Shown piece by piece: positions 52,501-62,349 of a stretch of DNA of 64,000 nucleotides. Position 1 is the stretch's first letter. Every line of letters starts with the position of its first letter. The position numbers and the translations under genes were made by a program. This DNA is from Prorocentrum cordatum (Eukaryota; Sar; Dinophyceae; Prorocentrales; Prorocentraceae), in contig CAUYUJ010000336.1 in NCBI GenBank assembly GCA_963575745.1, positions 186,001 to 250,000 of the forward strand, in the 5' to 3' direction. The notes beneath the pieces are model-generated. The model searched no databases. It saw nothing but the letters and a program-made list of their open reading frames with translations, and was not told where the DNA came from.

Positions 52501-53740
52501 CATTCTGGCGCGGGCGCCCGCCCGTCCTCGTGGCTCTCGGGGCGCGCCTGCGCCCTCTCCTCCCCCTCCCCGCTCGTGCCATGGTCGTCGCCTTGCGCCT
52601 GGCCTGGATTCGGAGGCAGGTCCTGCAGGGCGCTGGCTTTCACATCTCTGCGGGCGGCGCGGCCATGCAGGGGCGCTTCAAGGTGAAGATGACCATCGAC
52701 TTGGGCCTACAGGTCTCGCCCCGCGTGCAGCTCGCAAACCTGGGTCTGGTCGATCATCTTTTTCAATTGGTCAACGCTCATCTGTGGGTGGATCGTGGTC
52801 ACCGCCATTAGGACGGACGGTACGAAGTCTCTCTTTGGCTCTCTGCGCGGCCTGCACCCCTCCGGCATGGGCTTTCCGATGAGGGCAATAATGACGATGC
52901 AGGTGATGGCGGGGATGGCACTGGAGACGGTGGTGAAGGTCGACCTGGCGGCCGTCGTCGATTCCTTTGCGGTGCACCTGCTCTGCCTCACCCACGTGGC
53001 GCTGATCTGTGGCACGCCGGTGCTGGAGATCCCTGGCCTTCTGCTGGACGACTGCCCAAAGTTCCTCGTCGACATGATGATCCTGATGGTGACCTTCCAA
53101 TGGTTCCTCCCTCCTTCCCCTTTCAACTTGTACGCGGATGCTTTTGTACCGTCGCACGTTCTTCGTGGAGGCCCTGGTTATCACCATGGTTGTCTGGAGC
53201 CTATCCCTTCCTCTACTTGATTGCTGCGCGGACCTTCCTGATCTCATTGCTGGCGGTTGGCATCTTCCTGATGGCGACTGGGGTCTTTCTCATAGTGGTT
53301 TGGGTTTTCATGCAGGTCGCACGGATCTACCTGATGGTCGCGTGGAACTACCTGACGATTCTGGTGGTGCTCCTCCAGATGCCCCTCCGTGGGCTGCGGC
53401 GCGCATGGAGTCACTGGCTGGCCTGGCTCTTATTGCAGGTCGTCGTGGTTGTGGTCGCACTGAAGTACTAGGTTGTTCATTTCCCTAACGTGATGGTGCT
53501 GCCCAACGTGTTCAAGCTGAGGCCACCTGGAATAGGATGAACGTGAGCGTCTTTTTGGAATGGCCTTGGCCAGTCGCGTTCGGATTCCGCATTTGTCTGA
53601 CGCTGGGCCGCGCGAGCCTCTTCGCATCGTGGGAGCCCAGACACTTGCCGTGTGCAGTAACGGTAGCGATTGGGAGCCCGTTCGTTGGGACTTCACACGA
53701 TGCCCGATGACTGGGCGTCGCCTCGCAACCAGAGAGAGAG
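52501..53740. other. Non-repetitive interval, no gene assigned
   Basis: The plus strand has hydrophobic frames (for example AIMTMQVMAGMALETVVKVD near 52890 and FLISLLAVGIFLMATGVFLI near 53240). The minus strand has a competing frame over 52707-53126. Neither is recognised. The interval could include a membrane-protein exon, but the opposing frames make strand choice unsafe. Confidence 0.35.
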
Positions 53741-53754
53741 AGAGGAAGCAAATA

Positions 53755-54104
53755 ATAGTTATGTTGATGACGATGCTGCTGATGATGATGATGATGCTGA
53801 TGATGTTGATCCTGGTGATGTGGGGGGTGGCGATGCGGATCATGATGATCATGAAGGTAATGGAAGCATGATACGGATGATGCTGCAACGTATGAATGAT
53901 GTTGATGATGTCGATGATGTTGTTGATGATGGATATAATGACGATGATGCTGATGATGACGAGTATAATGCTGATGATGCTGATTGTGATAATGGTGGGG
54001 GTGGTGGCGATGCTGCTAATGCGGGTGATGAGGGTGTTGCTGCTGATGATGGTGATGTTGATGGTGACGATGTTGATGATGACGATGATGATGATGATGA
54101 TGAC

Positions 54105-54138
<34 letters not shown>

Positions 54139-54300
54139 TGGTGGGGGGGTGAAGATGGTGAGTCTGATGATGATTATGGTGATAGTGGGGGTGATGATGC
54201 GGATGATGATTCGGATGATGATGCTGATGTTGCTAACGATAATGGTGATGATGATGCTGATGACGACGATGATGCTGATGCCGGCGATGACGATGATGAT
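53755..54300 (+). repeat. (GAT)n array, ~545 bp
   Basis: GATGAT with GTT, GCT and ACG interruptions; cleanest at 54070-54137. Confidence 0.95.
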
Positions 54301-54490
54301 GATGAGGAGGAGGAGGAGGAGGATGAGGAGGAAGAGGAAAAGAAGGACAGTAGGAGGAGGAGGATGGGGATTATGACGATGACGCAGGAGGATCGGGGAG
54401 GATACGGGAGGAGGCGGAGGGGGGGAGCATATGGAGGAGGAGGGTGACGAGGCGGAGGAGGAGCAGGAGTAGGAAGGGGAGGAGGACGGA
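54301..54490 (+). repeat. (GGA)n-rich tract
   Basis: Follows the GAT array directly, GAGGAGGAGG at 54302-54330 and 54433-54490. Confidence 0.85.
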
Positions 54491-55036
54491 CGACGAGGAC
54501 GCAGGGGAGCGCGGGGTTTCTCGGAGGTTCCCTCCACATCAGACGAAGTCTTCATTACATGCCTCTCTGGAAGGCCGTCCCCCTCGCCGGGCCCCCTCCT
54601 GCGCACCGCCGACTCTCTTTCTCTGTCCACGCTCCCCACCCCCCTCCCAGCGGGGCCGCCGCCTCCCAGAGACCCCCTGGCAGGCATCGTGACCAGCAGC
54701 TTCCTGTGCGCCGCCAGCCTGCAATCGGCGTTCCACCCACGGGCGAGCTGCCGCAAAGGCGATTTGTCACCAGGCGCGAGCGCGGCCTCCCGTGCCCTGT
54801 CTCCAGGCCCCCCAAGTGGGGTCAGAGTTGATGGGGTCGGAGGATCGCTCCGCATCGTTGATGCATCTGCGATGCGGCCCGATGTGAAGCCCACTTTTCT
54901 CGGCTTCGACGTGATCCTCCGACCCCGTCTACGCGGACCCCGCCCAGGAAACCTCTACTGTCGTCTCTCCCTCCCCGCTCCGCCGCCCCGCGTTTTTCGG
55001 AAGGCGCCGGTTGTACACCCGCACCGACCGAAAAGA
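54491..55036. other. No gene recognised
   Basis: GC-rich with overlapping frames, no motif. A short inverted match (GGGGTCGGAGGATC-CTC at 54834 and GATCCTCCGACCCCG at 54912) brackets about 70 bp. Confidence 0.45.
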
Positions 55037-55230
55037 GAAACATCACATACAGATGTACTTACGGAGGTCTTCACGGATTTCTTGCATCGGCGCTGGAGCC
55101 CTCTGGCGGCGCCTCTGGTGCCGCCCCTGGCGCGCTCTGCCCACCATGGAGGGGGATCCAGCGCCGACCTGAGAAATTTCGCGCGACCGCACCGAGCTGG
55201 GCCAAAACCTGGGTCCGTTGTCCATGTTTG
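55037..55230. repeat. Fold-back element, copy 2
   Basis: The left arm (GAAACATCAC...ACGGATTTCTTGCATCGGCGC) pairs with the right arm (GCGCCGACCTGAGAAATTTCGCGCG, about 55160-55190). Same family as 11297-11466. Confidence 0.6.
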
Positions 55231-55785
55231 CGCCTTTCTCGCCGATTCGGGAGGGCGTATGCACCGATCCTAGGCCCTGGATCGGCCTGGCCAGGACTGG
55301 TGCAGTTCAGCTGCACAGTTGGCGTCCTCCCTCTTCTCCTCCTCCCGTCTCTTCGTTGTACCCAGATCTCCGCTAATCCTCTCGTTGTCGTCCTCCTCCG
55401 CCTCCTCCTCCTTCTCCTCTATCTGAGGGTGCCAACTTCGTCCTCTATCTGAGGGGGCCAGCTTATGGGCGCCAATGCGATCGTTCAGTCTCGCTCATTG
55501 TTAGGAGAGCCCTTCCGTGCAAGTTTTTCCCCGAAACGGTGAATGCGTAGATTGCCCAACCAGCGACTGAGCTTCCGTGCCAAGAGGGGATGCTTGGGTG
55601 TCCGAAGTCCGTCCTGTACAGCCCAAGGGAGGCCCAGAAAGGCTCCAAGACGGCCTCGCTATGTTTCACGGCGCCGCCAGAAGCCCAGAAGATCACCCTC
55701 CGCTGCCTTACGGCTCCAGGCAAGGGACAGTTGCCTGAGCCCATCACACTCGCCCGACTCTTTTTATCCATAGCATATCTTGGCA
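55231..55785. other. Upstream region of the secreted-protein gene
   Basis: A CTC-rich patch lies at 55333-55422. No recognisable promoter, as expected where dinoflagellate genes lack a TATA box. Ends in the pyrimidine-rich acceptor described separately. Confidence 0.45.
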
Positions 55786-55800
55786 TTTGTTGCTCTGCAG
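55786..55800 (+). promoter_or_regulatory. Candidate splice or trans-splice acceptor before the ATG
   Basis: TTTGTTGCTCTGCAG directly precedes ATG at 55801. A pyrimidine-rich stretch ending in CAG is what an SL trans-splice acceptor or an intron 3' end looks like. If used, the mRNA would have almost no native 5' leader. Confidence 0.45.
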
Positions 55801-56883
55801 ATGAAACAGATATTGTTGACGGGCGCATTTACCTTAATTTCGAGTTCGTGCGCATCATATGTTGCCCAGCCAATTGTTGTAAGCAATAAGTCGCGTATTG
55901 CGGCATCGACGTTGAAGTCGACAGAAATCACAGGCATGACTTGCACGGCGATCAGCGAGTATCATCCTCCCGGCCTCGATCCCATGGTTTGCAGCAATGT
56001 CTTTGTTGACAGTAACGACGTAGAAGCACCCGATGATGGTTCATATGCATGGGCAGCGGACAACGAAGGAGCATCGGACAAGTTAGGCGGTTGCGTAGGG
56101 ATATGGATCGAGTTGACGTTGCCAGCCGTGTATACTGTGGACATTGTCACTATTCGCCAACGGTATTCCCCCTCCAACCAGGGCGACAAAATGGACGTGG
56201 CGCTGAAGTCTATCAGCGGAGTGGTACTGTCGACGCAGTCCATTACCTTTTCCAACGTCGTCCAGAGCAACCCGCTGGAGGAGGCTATTTCGCTAACGCC
56301 CACTGCTGGTGTAAAGTCTGTCCGTTTTACTTACAGCCAGGCGAACACAGCTGATTGTAGCAGCACTGGTGGTTTTTTGGGAGCGAAGCGTATCAAAGTC
56401 TACGGCCACGCGGACCCTCCGACCACAAACACAGGGGCTGGGGCCGCCGGCGCCGGCTTTGCCGTCGGCGATCCTCACTTGCAGAATATTTATGGCCAGC
56501 GTTTCGACTTGATGATTTCAGGCTGGCATACTTTAGTAAACATCCCTCGCGGCCAACAACCTGAACACGCATTGCTTTTTGTGAGAGCTCAGGCGAGCAG
56601 ATTGAACGACAACTGCGCTGATACCTACTTCACAGCCCTCAACATAACAGGATCCTGGACATCTACACAACAAGCAGGAGGGTACCATTACGTACCAGAG
56701 AGTGTTCCCCACGACGGTACCAAATGGGTTGCTGTTGGTAAGATCCGGCTGAAGGTCGTCAAGGGACGCACGGAAAGTGGCATCCAGTATCTGAATTTCT
56801 ACATCAAGCATCTTGGGCAAGCCGGTTTCGCCGTTGGAGGTTTGCTGGGGGAGGATCGGTGGCGCGCCGGGGGGGGGATGTGA
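55801..56883 (+). CDS. Secreted protein with galactose-binding-like and GDPHLQ/VWD-like domains
   Basis: 360 residues from ATG 55801, chosen because it gives a clean signal peptide (MKQILLTGAFTLISSSCASY, cleavage near residue 22) and follows an acceptor-like CAG. Residues ~60-203 look like a discoidin/F5-8C-type beta-sandwich (GSYAWAADN, LGGCVGIWIELTLPAVYTVD, IVTIRQRYSP, GAKRIKVYG). A Thr/Gly/Ala linker leads to FAVGDPHLQNIYGQRFDLM (GDPHLQN at 223-229), then NCADTYFTALNITGSW, QAGGYHYV, WVAVGKIRLKVVKGRT and LNFYIKHLGQAGFAVGGLLG, a VWD-like extracellular module I associate with large dinoflagellate families. After GLLGED (residue 352) the sequence turns into RWRAGGGM and a stop inside repeat-like DNA, so the 3' part appears lost or lies in another exon. 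No stop or frameshift inside. Role unknown, presumably extracellular binding. Confidence 0.78.
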   Translation: MKQILLTGAFTLISSSCASYVAQPIVVSNKSRIAASTLKSTEITGMTCTAISEYHPPGLDPMVCSNVFVDSNDVEAPDDGSYAWAADNEGASDKLGGCVGIWIELTLPAVYTVDIVTIRQRYSPSNQGDKMDVALKSISGVVLSTQSITFSNVVQSNPLEEAISLTPTAGVKSVRFTYSQANTADCSSTGGFLGAKRIKVYGHADPPTTNTGAGAAGAGFAVGDPHLQNIYGQRFDLMISGWHTLVNIPRGQQPEHALLFVRAQASRLNDNCADTYFTALNITGSWTSTQQAGGYHYVPESVPHDGTKWVAVGKIRLKVVKGRTESGIQYLNFYIKHLGQAGFAVGGLLGEDRWRAGGGM

Positions 56884-56889
56884 AAGGGG

Positions 56890-57450
56890 GGCGGGCCTGC
56901 TCAGAAGGCTCGGAAGTCCTCCGAAGCCTTCCCCGAGCACACGGAGAGCTTTTCAGAGTCCCCGCGGCCTTCTGAGAAGGCCTCCTCCCTTCTTTTTCCC
57001 CCACTCGGTCGCCGCCGAGAGGACGACCACGGATACGCGAGCACGCCCCCAGAGGCATGCCTCCGCCGCCTCAGCCTCTCGGGCGACCGCTCTCCGCGCA
57101 CGGGCCAGACGTCCTCTCAGTCGCACTCGGTCGCACTGGCAGCGTTCGCCTGACCGTGTACGGCGTGGACCGCAGTTAGCACCAGCAGTTTGCGCAACTG
57201 GCAGTAGGCGGCGAGCGGAAGGGGGGAAGTGAGAAGGAGGAGGCCTTCTCAGAAGGCGGCGGGGCTTTTCAGCCTTCTGAGAAGCTTTCTGTACCTTCAG
57301 GGAAGGATTCGGAGACATCGCGGAAGGTTCAGATCACTTCCGAGCCTTCTAAGACGGCCCGCCTCTTCTCACTTCACCCCCAGGCTCGCCGCCGAGCTTA
57401 GGGCGTGGGCCGATGTCAGCACTGGCAATTTGCGCACCTGGCAGTAGGGC
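56890..57450 (+). repeat. Two diverged repeat units rich in CTTCTGAGAAGG
   Basis: Both units contain TTCAGAAGGCC/CCTTCTGAGAAGG palindromic words and end with a CAGTTTGCGCAACTGGCAGT- or CAATTTGCGCACCTGGCAGT-type sequence (about 57188-57208 and 57424-57447), 238 bp apart. This repeat starts right where the gene upstream loses homology to its family. Confidence 0.6.
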
Positions 57451-57499
57451 AGGGCGTGGCCGCAGTGGTCTTGCGTGCTCCTTTTGGCGCAGCATGCTA

Positions 57500-59200
57500 C
57501 CAGACAGGACCACCATGAGCGCACCGGTGAGCCCACGACAGCCCGAGTATGCCCCCAACGCGAAATAAAAAGCACAGAGGGGGTTCAATCTTTCTGGCTC
57601 CAGGGGGGCCTCTCGCGCTCGAGTTCTCAGTATCGTCGCGCCGCCGTGGGACCTGTAAGACGCACTCCTGTACCACGCGGACATCAGCCGGTTGTGTGCA
57701 GGGTTCCTGTATATCCGGATAGTCTGATAGTTGAAGTGCCGCATCGTATGTTCGTGCCTGGCCTATTTGGCCGTCGATGTTTGTTGTCGGCCGGAGGGTT
57801 TTGCCGCGCGCACGGGAATTGTTCGAAGCATTCAATCGGCGAGAGGACGAGAGGGTCCGCAACAGGGTGTCTTCAAAGGGTGCTGTCTGTCTGCGGCCTT
57901 GCATCCCTTGCGGACGCGTAGGCGTAGGGAAAACATACGCTGAAATCACATGTAGTGGAACAGTAATGCCTCGCTGTCGGTAGAGTTTCGCTTGCCGTTC
58001 GCGAAGGATTGATGACAACGGTTGTGATTCTGCCTGTCTCTGTCATGCTTGAGAAGCCACAGCGAATCCAATGAATATAGCAATTTGCTGAGCAAGCAGC
58101 TGTTGTATATCAGTATCTTGTGCCGCCGACCAACTGCAGAATGAGCCCACAAATTCGCAAGTTGCTGAAACACTCTTCTGGCTTCTCCGATGCGCCACGA
58201 TAGCTCGTTGCCAACGCGTCCATCATTGGTAAGGAGGCGTTGAGAGACATCTCACTATAAGCGTCGCCAATCCTCCTGTAGTTGTTGTTTGGCTCGATGA
58301 GTTCCAAAGCAGTCTGCGATATCCATGCTTGCCGGGTTAGTTGCGCCCTCCGTGGTACAATATATGTGGCAGCACTAAACGCGCGCTCGACGTTCCCCGC
58401 AGCTTCGTCAAGAGAGCAATCTGCAACACTAATATCTGACCACGCGTTGTAAAAACGCCTCGTGAACGAAGGCTGGGTCCCGCACCGAAGCATTGTCGAC
58501 ATGAGGTCGTGCATGTGCCGCAGAAGACTGGAATTGTAAGTTAAGCTCTGCCGTCAACAAGTAGTGGTGGTTGTTCAAAGCAACGGTCGGTGCGTTCTGC
58601 AGAGTTCCACCCAAGATAGAGGCATGACTAAGCACATGGTCGATCTGAGCGCATTTCTTTGGAGAGATGTCGTCGTCCATGGGGAAGAGTATCAGCAAGA
58701 AAGAGATGTGGATCAATGTATTGCGTTTCGCCAGGTTGTTGTTGGAGCAGTTTAGCGTTGAAATCGCCCAATACAAACGTAGTGTTGTGCTGTGTCGTTG
58801 GTCGTACTGTTCTCAGTAATTCTGCGAAGAACGATGGACGAACATCGTACTCGTATTTGCTCTGTGGGGCGTAGGTCGATAGAATCGTCAGTATGTCATG
58901 ATGCACTCGGATTCGCAATGACGCCAAACGTGGTGATACCACCCGGAACGCGACTAAAGAAGAACGGGTCCACGGAGAAACGATGAAGCCGACCCCAGCC
59001 ACAGACCGTTGTTCGTCGTCAGGTTTCCCAGATCAACAAACCATGAAACCGTCGTAATCAAATTATTCGAAACCATGTAGTTGAGCCTCCTGTATGGCCA
59101 AAACGTCGATGTTGTGGGCAAGCATTGAAACAGTTATTTCAGACAACTTTGCATAAGAATCCCCACGGAGACCATCGTCATTCCAAGTGCCAAACATTTG
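57500..59200 (-). pseudogene. LINE3 endonuclease joined to C-terminal region, RT missing
   Basis: Endonuclease motifs: TWNDDGL (Asn codon 59182), NIDVLAIQEAQ (Glu 59089), TTFVLGDFNAKL (Asp 58765), CAQIDHVLSHA (Asp 58641) and LNNHHYLL (58566, where the usual S-D-H has become N-H-H). The linker contains RQAWISQTALELIEPNNNYR (near 58290). In the next frame, FQQLANLWAHSAVGRRHKIL and IYNSCLLSKLLYSLDSLWLL (58173-58040) is the segment that normally follows RT, and ILRERQAKLYRQ the C-terminus. Nothing of RT (~600 codons) lies between them, so the junction near 58175 marks an internal deletion. At least three frame changes. Confidence 0.75.
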
Positions 59201-59439
59201 CGTGCGAAGTGGCTGACATCCACGTCGAGGTTGAAACCACTTGTGCAACCGCGTGGAAGAGTGAGACAATGGAGCGCCCGTGCGCGCTGTAGAAGCCGAG
59301 TGCGATTCCGCAGTTGAGGCGGAACGGTATCTTGCCCGGGAGACGCCCCACGTTGGGAACTGCATGCTGAAACATAAGTGGCCCATTTGCACGGGCTCTC
59401 ATGCCAGGCCGGACTAGACCTGACAAATGCCGCGTTTCC

Positions 59440-60509
59440 TAATGCCCGTTTGACTTCCCTTTCGGCTGACCCTTCATGCCGCCCAAAGACCGCTGAAGTA
59501 AAGCATTGTATTGGTCTTCCAATTCCTTGAGGCCTTCGTGCTCTTGGAGTTCCTTCCAATCGGCCCATGAATCGGCCCACTCCTTCCCAGCGTTGCCGAC
59601 CACTGTCACTGTAAGGGCGGCCTCTTCGCCAACGCTGACCTCGTATGGGGAGGAGTTCGTAATTTTGATGATGTGGGGGAGTTTGAACGCATCCTTGAAC
59701 AATTCTTTCAGCACGAAACAGTAGTTGCGTGCTGCGCGCTCTGATGGCGGCTGGTCGGGTGAAGCCCAAATGTCCTTACCATTCTGTTGAAGACGGGCGC
59801 TCCTGATAAGTACCGCTGCTGTGGCACGATCAGTCGTATCCAAAAACTCCGCGAACAATATGTTTGGTGGCGTCCTCTTTCATGTACATGTTATGGTGTA
59901 AGTCATAGTAAGCCCATCAAGATTCACAAACACTGCAGTAATAGAGCGCCTATCAATCGGGTCGTGAGGATGTCTGGAATCTCCTTGGCATCGGAGTTGC
60001 TGGTGTTCACGTTCTAAGGCTTGTAGTTTCCCGTGTGCGTTTGTGCCAATGTTCGCTTCTGACCCCGTCCTGGCAGAGGGACCTGGAGTATGCGCTCGCA
60101 AAGTATCCCTGGACTCCAGCGTTTCCAGTCGCATCGTGATGTCGTCGATGGCGTTGGAAATTGGAGCATCCTTAGCATCGAGATCTGCGTGTGAGACTCC
60201 ATGTGTTTCTATCTCGTTTTAAACGCGATAATTTCGGTTTATGTCCTGGCGGATTGGGTCGAGCTGCTCTTTGAGGATCTCTCTGAAGGTGCTCATCGAC
60301 AAAGGCTCCGTGTTCCTGTTTTCGACGTTGTCGCTGGCACCAGCTTTGGCCAGAAGAGCTTGGAACCGTTGCTGTCGTACAATGTTGTTCTCAGCGTCGT
60401 CTAGCCCGTTCATATCCTGCAGCGGACTTTGGATGCGGTGCTGCTTGAATAGTTGTTGGACAGGGGTGCCTGGCGCACAGGTGTCAACACTTACCCCAAT
60501 AGCAGACAT
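59440..60509 (-). pseudogene. LINE3 N-terminal ORF relic
   Basis: Starts at ATG 60509 (MSAIGVSVDTCAPGTPVQQL), then QQRFQALLAKAGASD and STFREILKEQLDPIRQDINR, followed by a stop near 60219. A further frame has ALEREHQQLRCQGDSRHPHD (coiled coil). From 59858 comes FAEFLDTTDRATAAVLIRSA with IWASPDQPPSERAARNYCFV, LKELFKDAFKLPHIIKIT and YEVSVGEEAALTVTVVGNAG, an RRM-like fold tail followed by a basic KGQPKGKSNGH end. Coiled coil plus RRM-like region fits an RNA-binding ORF1-type domain. Function inferred. Confidence 0.62.
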
Positions 60510-60589
60510 CGATGCAGCGTTGAGTGGATGGGGTGGCGCTGGAATGAATAGGAGAAAAGGAAAGTTCGGGTTTCTGACCACCCACCGCT

Positions 60590-60700
60590 GGAGCCAAATG
60601 GAGCCTTTGAGCCAAAATGGCTATGTATCGCCCATGTGTATCGCCCATTTGGCTTGGATGGCCTATGTATCACCCATTTGGCCTTGAATGCTCCAGTATG
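60590..60700 (-). other. Spliced-leader relic cluster at the LINE3 5' end
   Basis: The minus strand has TAGCCATTTTGGCTCAA (60623-60607), 17 consecutive bases of the SL. It is followed by CTCCATTTGGCTCCAG (about 60604-60588), a shorter SL-like word. Upstream, two further AAGCCAAATGGG/AGGCCAAATGGG words (complementary sense) sit about 30 bp apart. Tandem truncated leaders are expected when a retrocopied SL-bearing gene is trans-spliced and copied again. Confidence 0.65.
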
Positions 60701-60873
60701 GTTGGCATCCACTACGCGTTGAGGTCTCAAGGCAATATTGAGACAATCGACCGTTGTCCGTTGGCGGTAACGCATCGCCCAGCCATGGTTGCCCGCCGTG
60801 TTACGTCGCGGGGCATTCCCCGGGGCGCATTGAGCTCAAATGTGAATTTAATTTCGGGGGCCCCCAAACGGGG

Positions 60874-61075
60874 TGGTGACCACACCGTGTGGTGAGTCGG
60901 TTGGGGGTTCGGGGTCACCGCACGGTTTTGGGACTTGGGTCGTTTTCCGAGGATGTCTCGGGCGGTTGGGGCCTCCAGGGTCCCAAAACCGTGTGGTGAC
61001 GGCCCATGCGGTGAGGTCTTTGCGGATTTCGAGGTCGCCGCCGGGTCTGTCACCACCTGGTTTTGGGACACCCAA
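60874..61075. repeat. 22-bp inverted/direct repeat set around GTCACC...GTTTTGGGAC
   Basis: GGTCACCGCACGGTTTTGGG (60913) is inverted at 60978-61000 (GGTCCCAAAACCGTGTGGTG) and repeated directly near 61049 (GTCACCACCTGGTTTTGGGA). A fourth partial copy, GTGACCACACCGTGTGGTGA (60876), is itself palindromic. Confidence 0.7.
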
Positions 61076-61124
61076 TACATGTTGCGTTTCCCCACATGTC
61101 TGCTAATCAAAAAGAAGACTCGCA

Positions 61125-61245
61125 CCGGGAAATGCGAATTCACACGTTGCGTCTTTTCGAAACGTGAATTCGCAGTTTGCGTTTTTGTTCAAAATGGAAA
61201 GTCTCATTCGTGCCTGCCAACTGTGAATTCACATCTTACGTATTG
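61125..61245 (+). repeat. GTGAATTCGCAGTTTGCG short repeat
   Basis: Three related words: GCGAATTCACACGTTGCG (61132), GTGAATTCGCAGTTTGCG (61163) and GTGAATTCACATCTTACG (61220). EcoRI-like palindromic cores. Confidence 0.6.
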
Positions 61246-61675
61246 CAACGCATGGGTTCCATTATGCTTGTGCCAGCGAGATTGGTTGGGCGATGCGTTG
61301 CCGCCAACGAAGCATTCCCGTCTCGATACGCCTACGCGCAATGGATGCCAGGCATGCCAGATCATTTGTATAAGACTTACATCGGCCATTCAGCATCCAC
61401 TGTACTTCTCCGCTGCGGACCCTTCTGTGACCCTCCAACTCAAGCGAGTACTTTTTGCACGCCCAGTAACCTTTAGCAAGCAACATATTACGGCGGATCT
61501 AAAAAGCGCCTACGGCGAACCACCGCCGCTCCTTGCCTTTGGAAAGGCCCCTGTGGGCAAAAGTTGTTGGAATCTTGCCACGGTATTGAACTAAGTGTTC
61601 CGCAGTCCGTTGTGGAAGCTTTGGGGGTGAACGCTTGCTGGGGAAGAATTTCGGATATGAAGGATGAAGAGGAGG
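61246..61675. other. No gene recognised
   Basis: Ordinary sequence; the short frames lack motifs. Confidence 0.45.
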
Positions 61676-61679
61676 AGAG

Positions 61680-62340
61680 GCCGAAGGATGGTGATGATGC
61701 TGACGATGATGCTGATGATGCTGATGATGACGATGTTGTGGTGATACTAGTGTCGATGATGGATCACGGGGATGATGTTGGTGACGATGATCATGACAAT
61801 GATAACGATGCTGATGATGATGATGATGGTGGAGATGATGATGACGACGGTGGAGATGGTGGTGGCGTTGGTGATGCTGATGCTGCTGATGATGGTGATG
61901 ATGATGATACTTGTGGTGATTGTGATGGTGATGCTGACACTGCTGACGGTGGTGATGATGATAAGCATGAGGACGTGGTGGAGGAGGAGGAGGAGGGCGA
62001 CGACGACGATGATGATGATGACGATGATGACGATGATGATGATGCTGATGATACTCATGATGCTGATGATAATTTGGATGAATATGCGCTTGGTGATGTT
62101 GTTGTTGACGACGGCGATGCTGATGATGTTGATGATGTTGATGATGGTGATGATGATGAGGAGGAGGATGATGATGATGATGAGGATGATTATGGTGATG
62201 ATGATGCTGATGATGATGATAATGGTGATGATGATTATGATGATCATGAAGGTGGTGGTTGTGGTGATGGTGGTGATGACGGGGAGGAGAGGGAGGAGGA
62301 GGAGGAGGAGGAGCAGGAGGAGGAGGAGGACGAGGAGCCG
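61680..62340 (+). repeat. (GAT)n array with (GGA)n end
   Basis: GATGAT with GCT, GTT, GGT and GAC interruptions to 62280, then GAGGAG to 62335. The 286-codon acidic frame across it is repeat read-through. Confidence 0.93.
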
Positions 62341-62349
62341 GCCTCTTGT

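Larger units (their letters stand above)
57480..60623 (-). mobile_element. LINE3: RT-deleted non-LTR retrotransposon with SL-like 5' end
   Basis: Minus-strand order: SL-like sequence (60623-60590), an N-terminal ORF with coiled coil and an RRM-like stretch (60509-59440), endonuclease (59190-58560), the linker after it (58514-58180), then directly the region normally found after RT (58173-57950) and a C-terminal LRERQAKLYRQ segment (58018-57500). No RT motif is present. The 3' end is approximate, and no A-rich tail or target duplication was identified. It belongs to a lineage without C-terminal RNase H, unlike LINE1 and LINE2. Confidence 0.78.
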
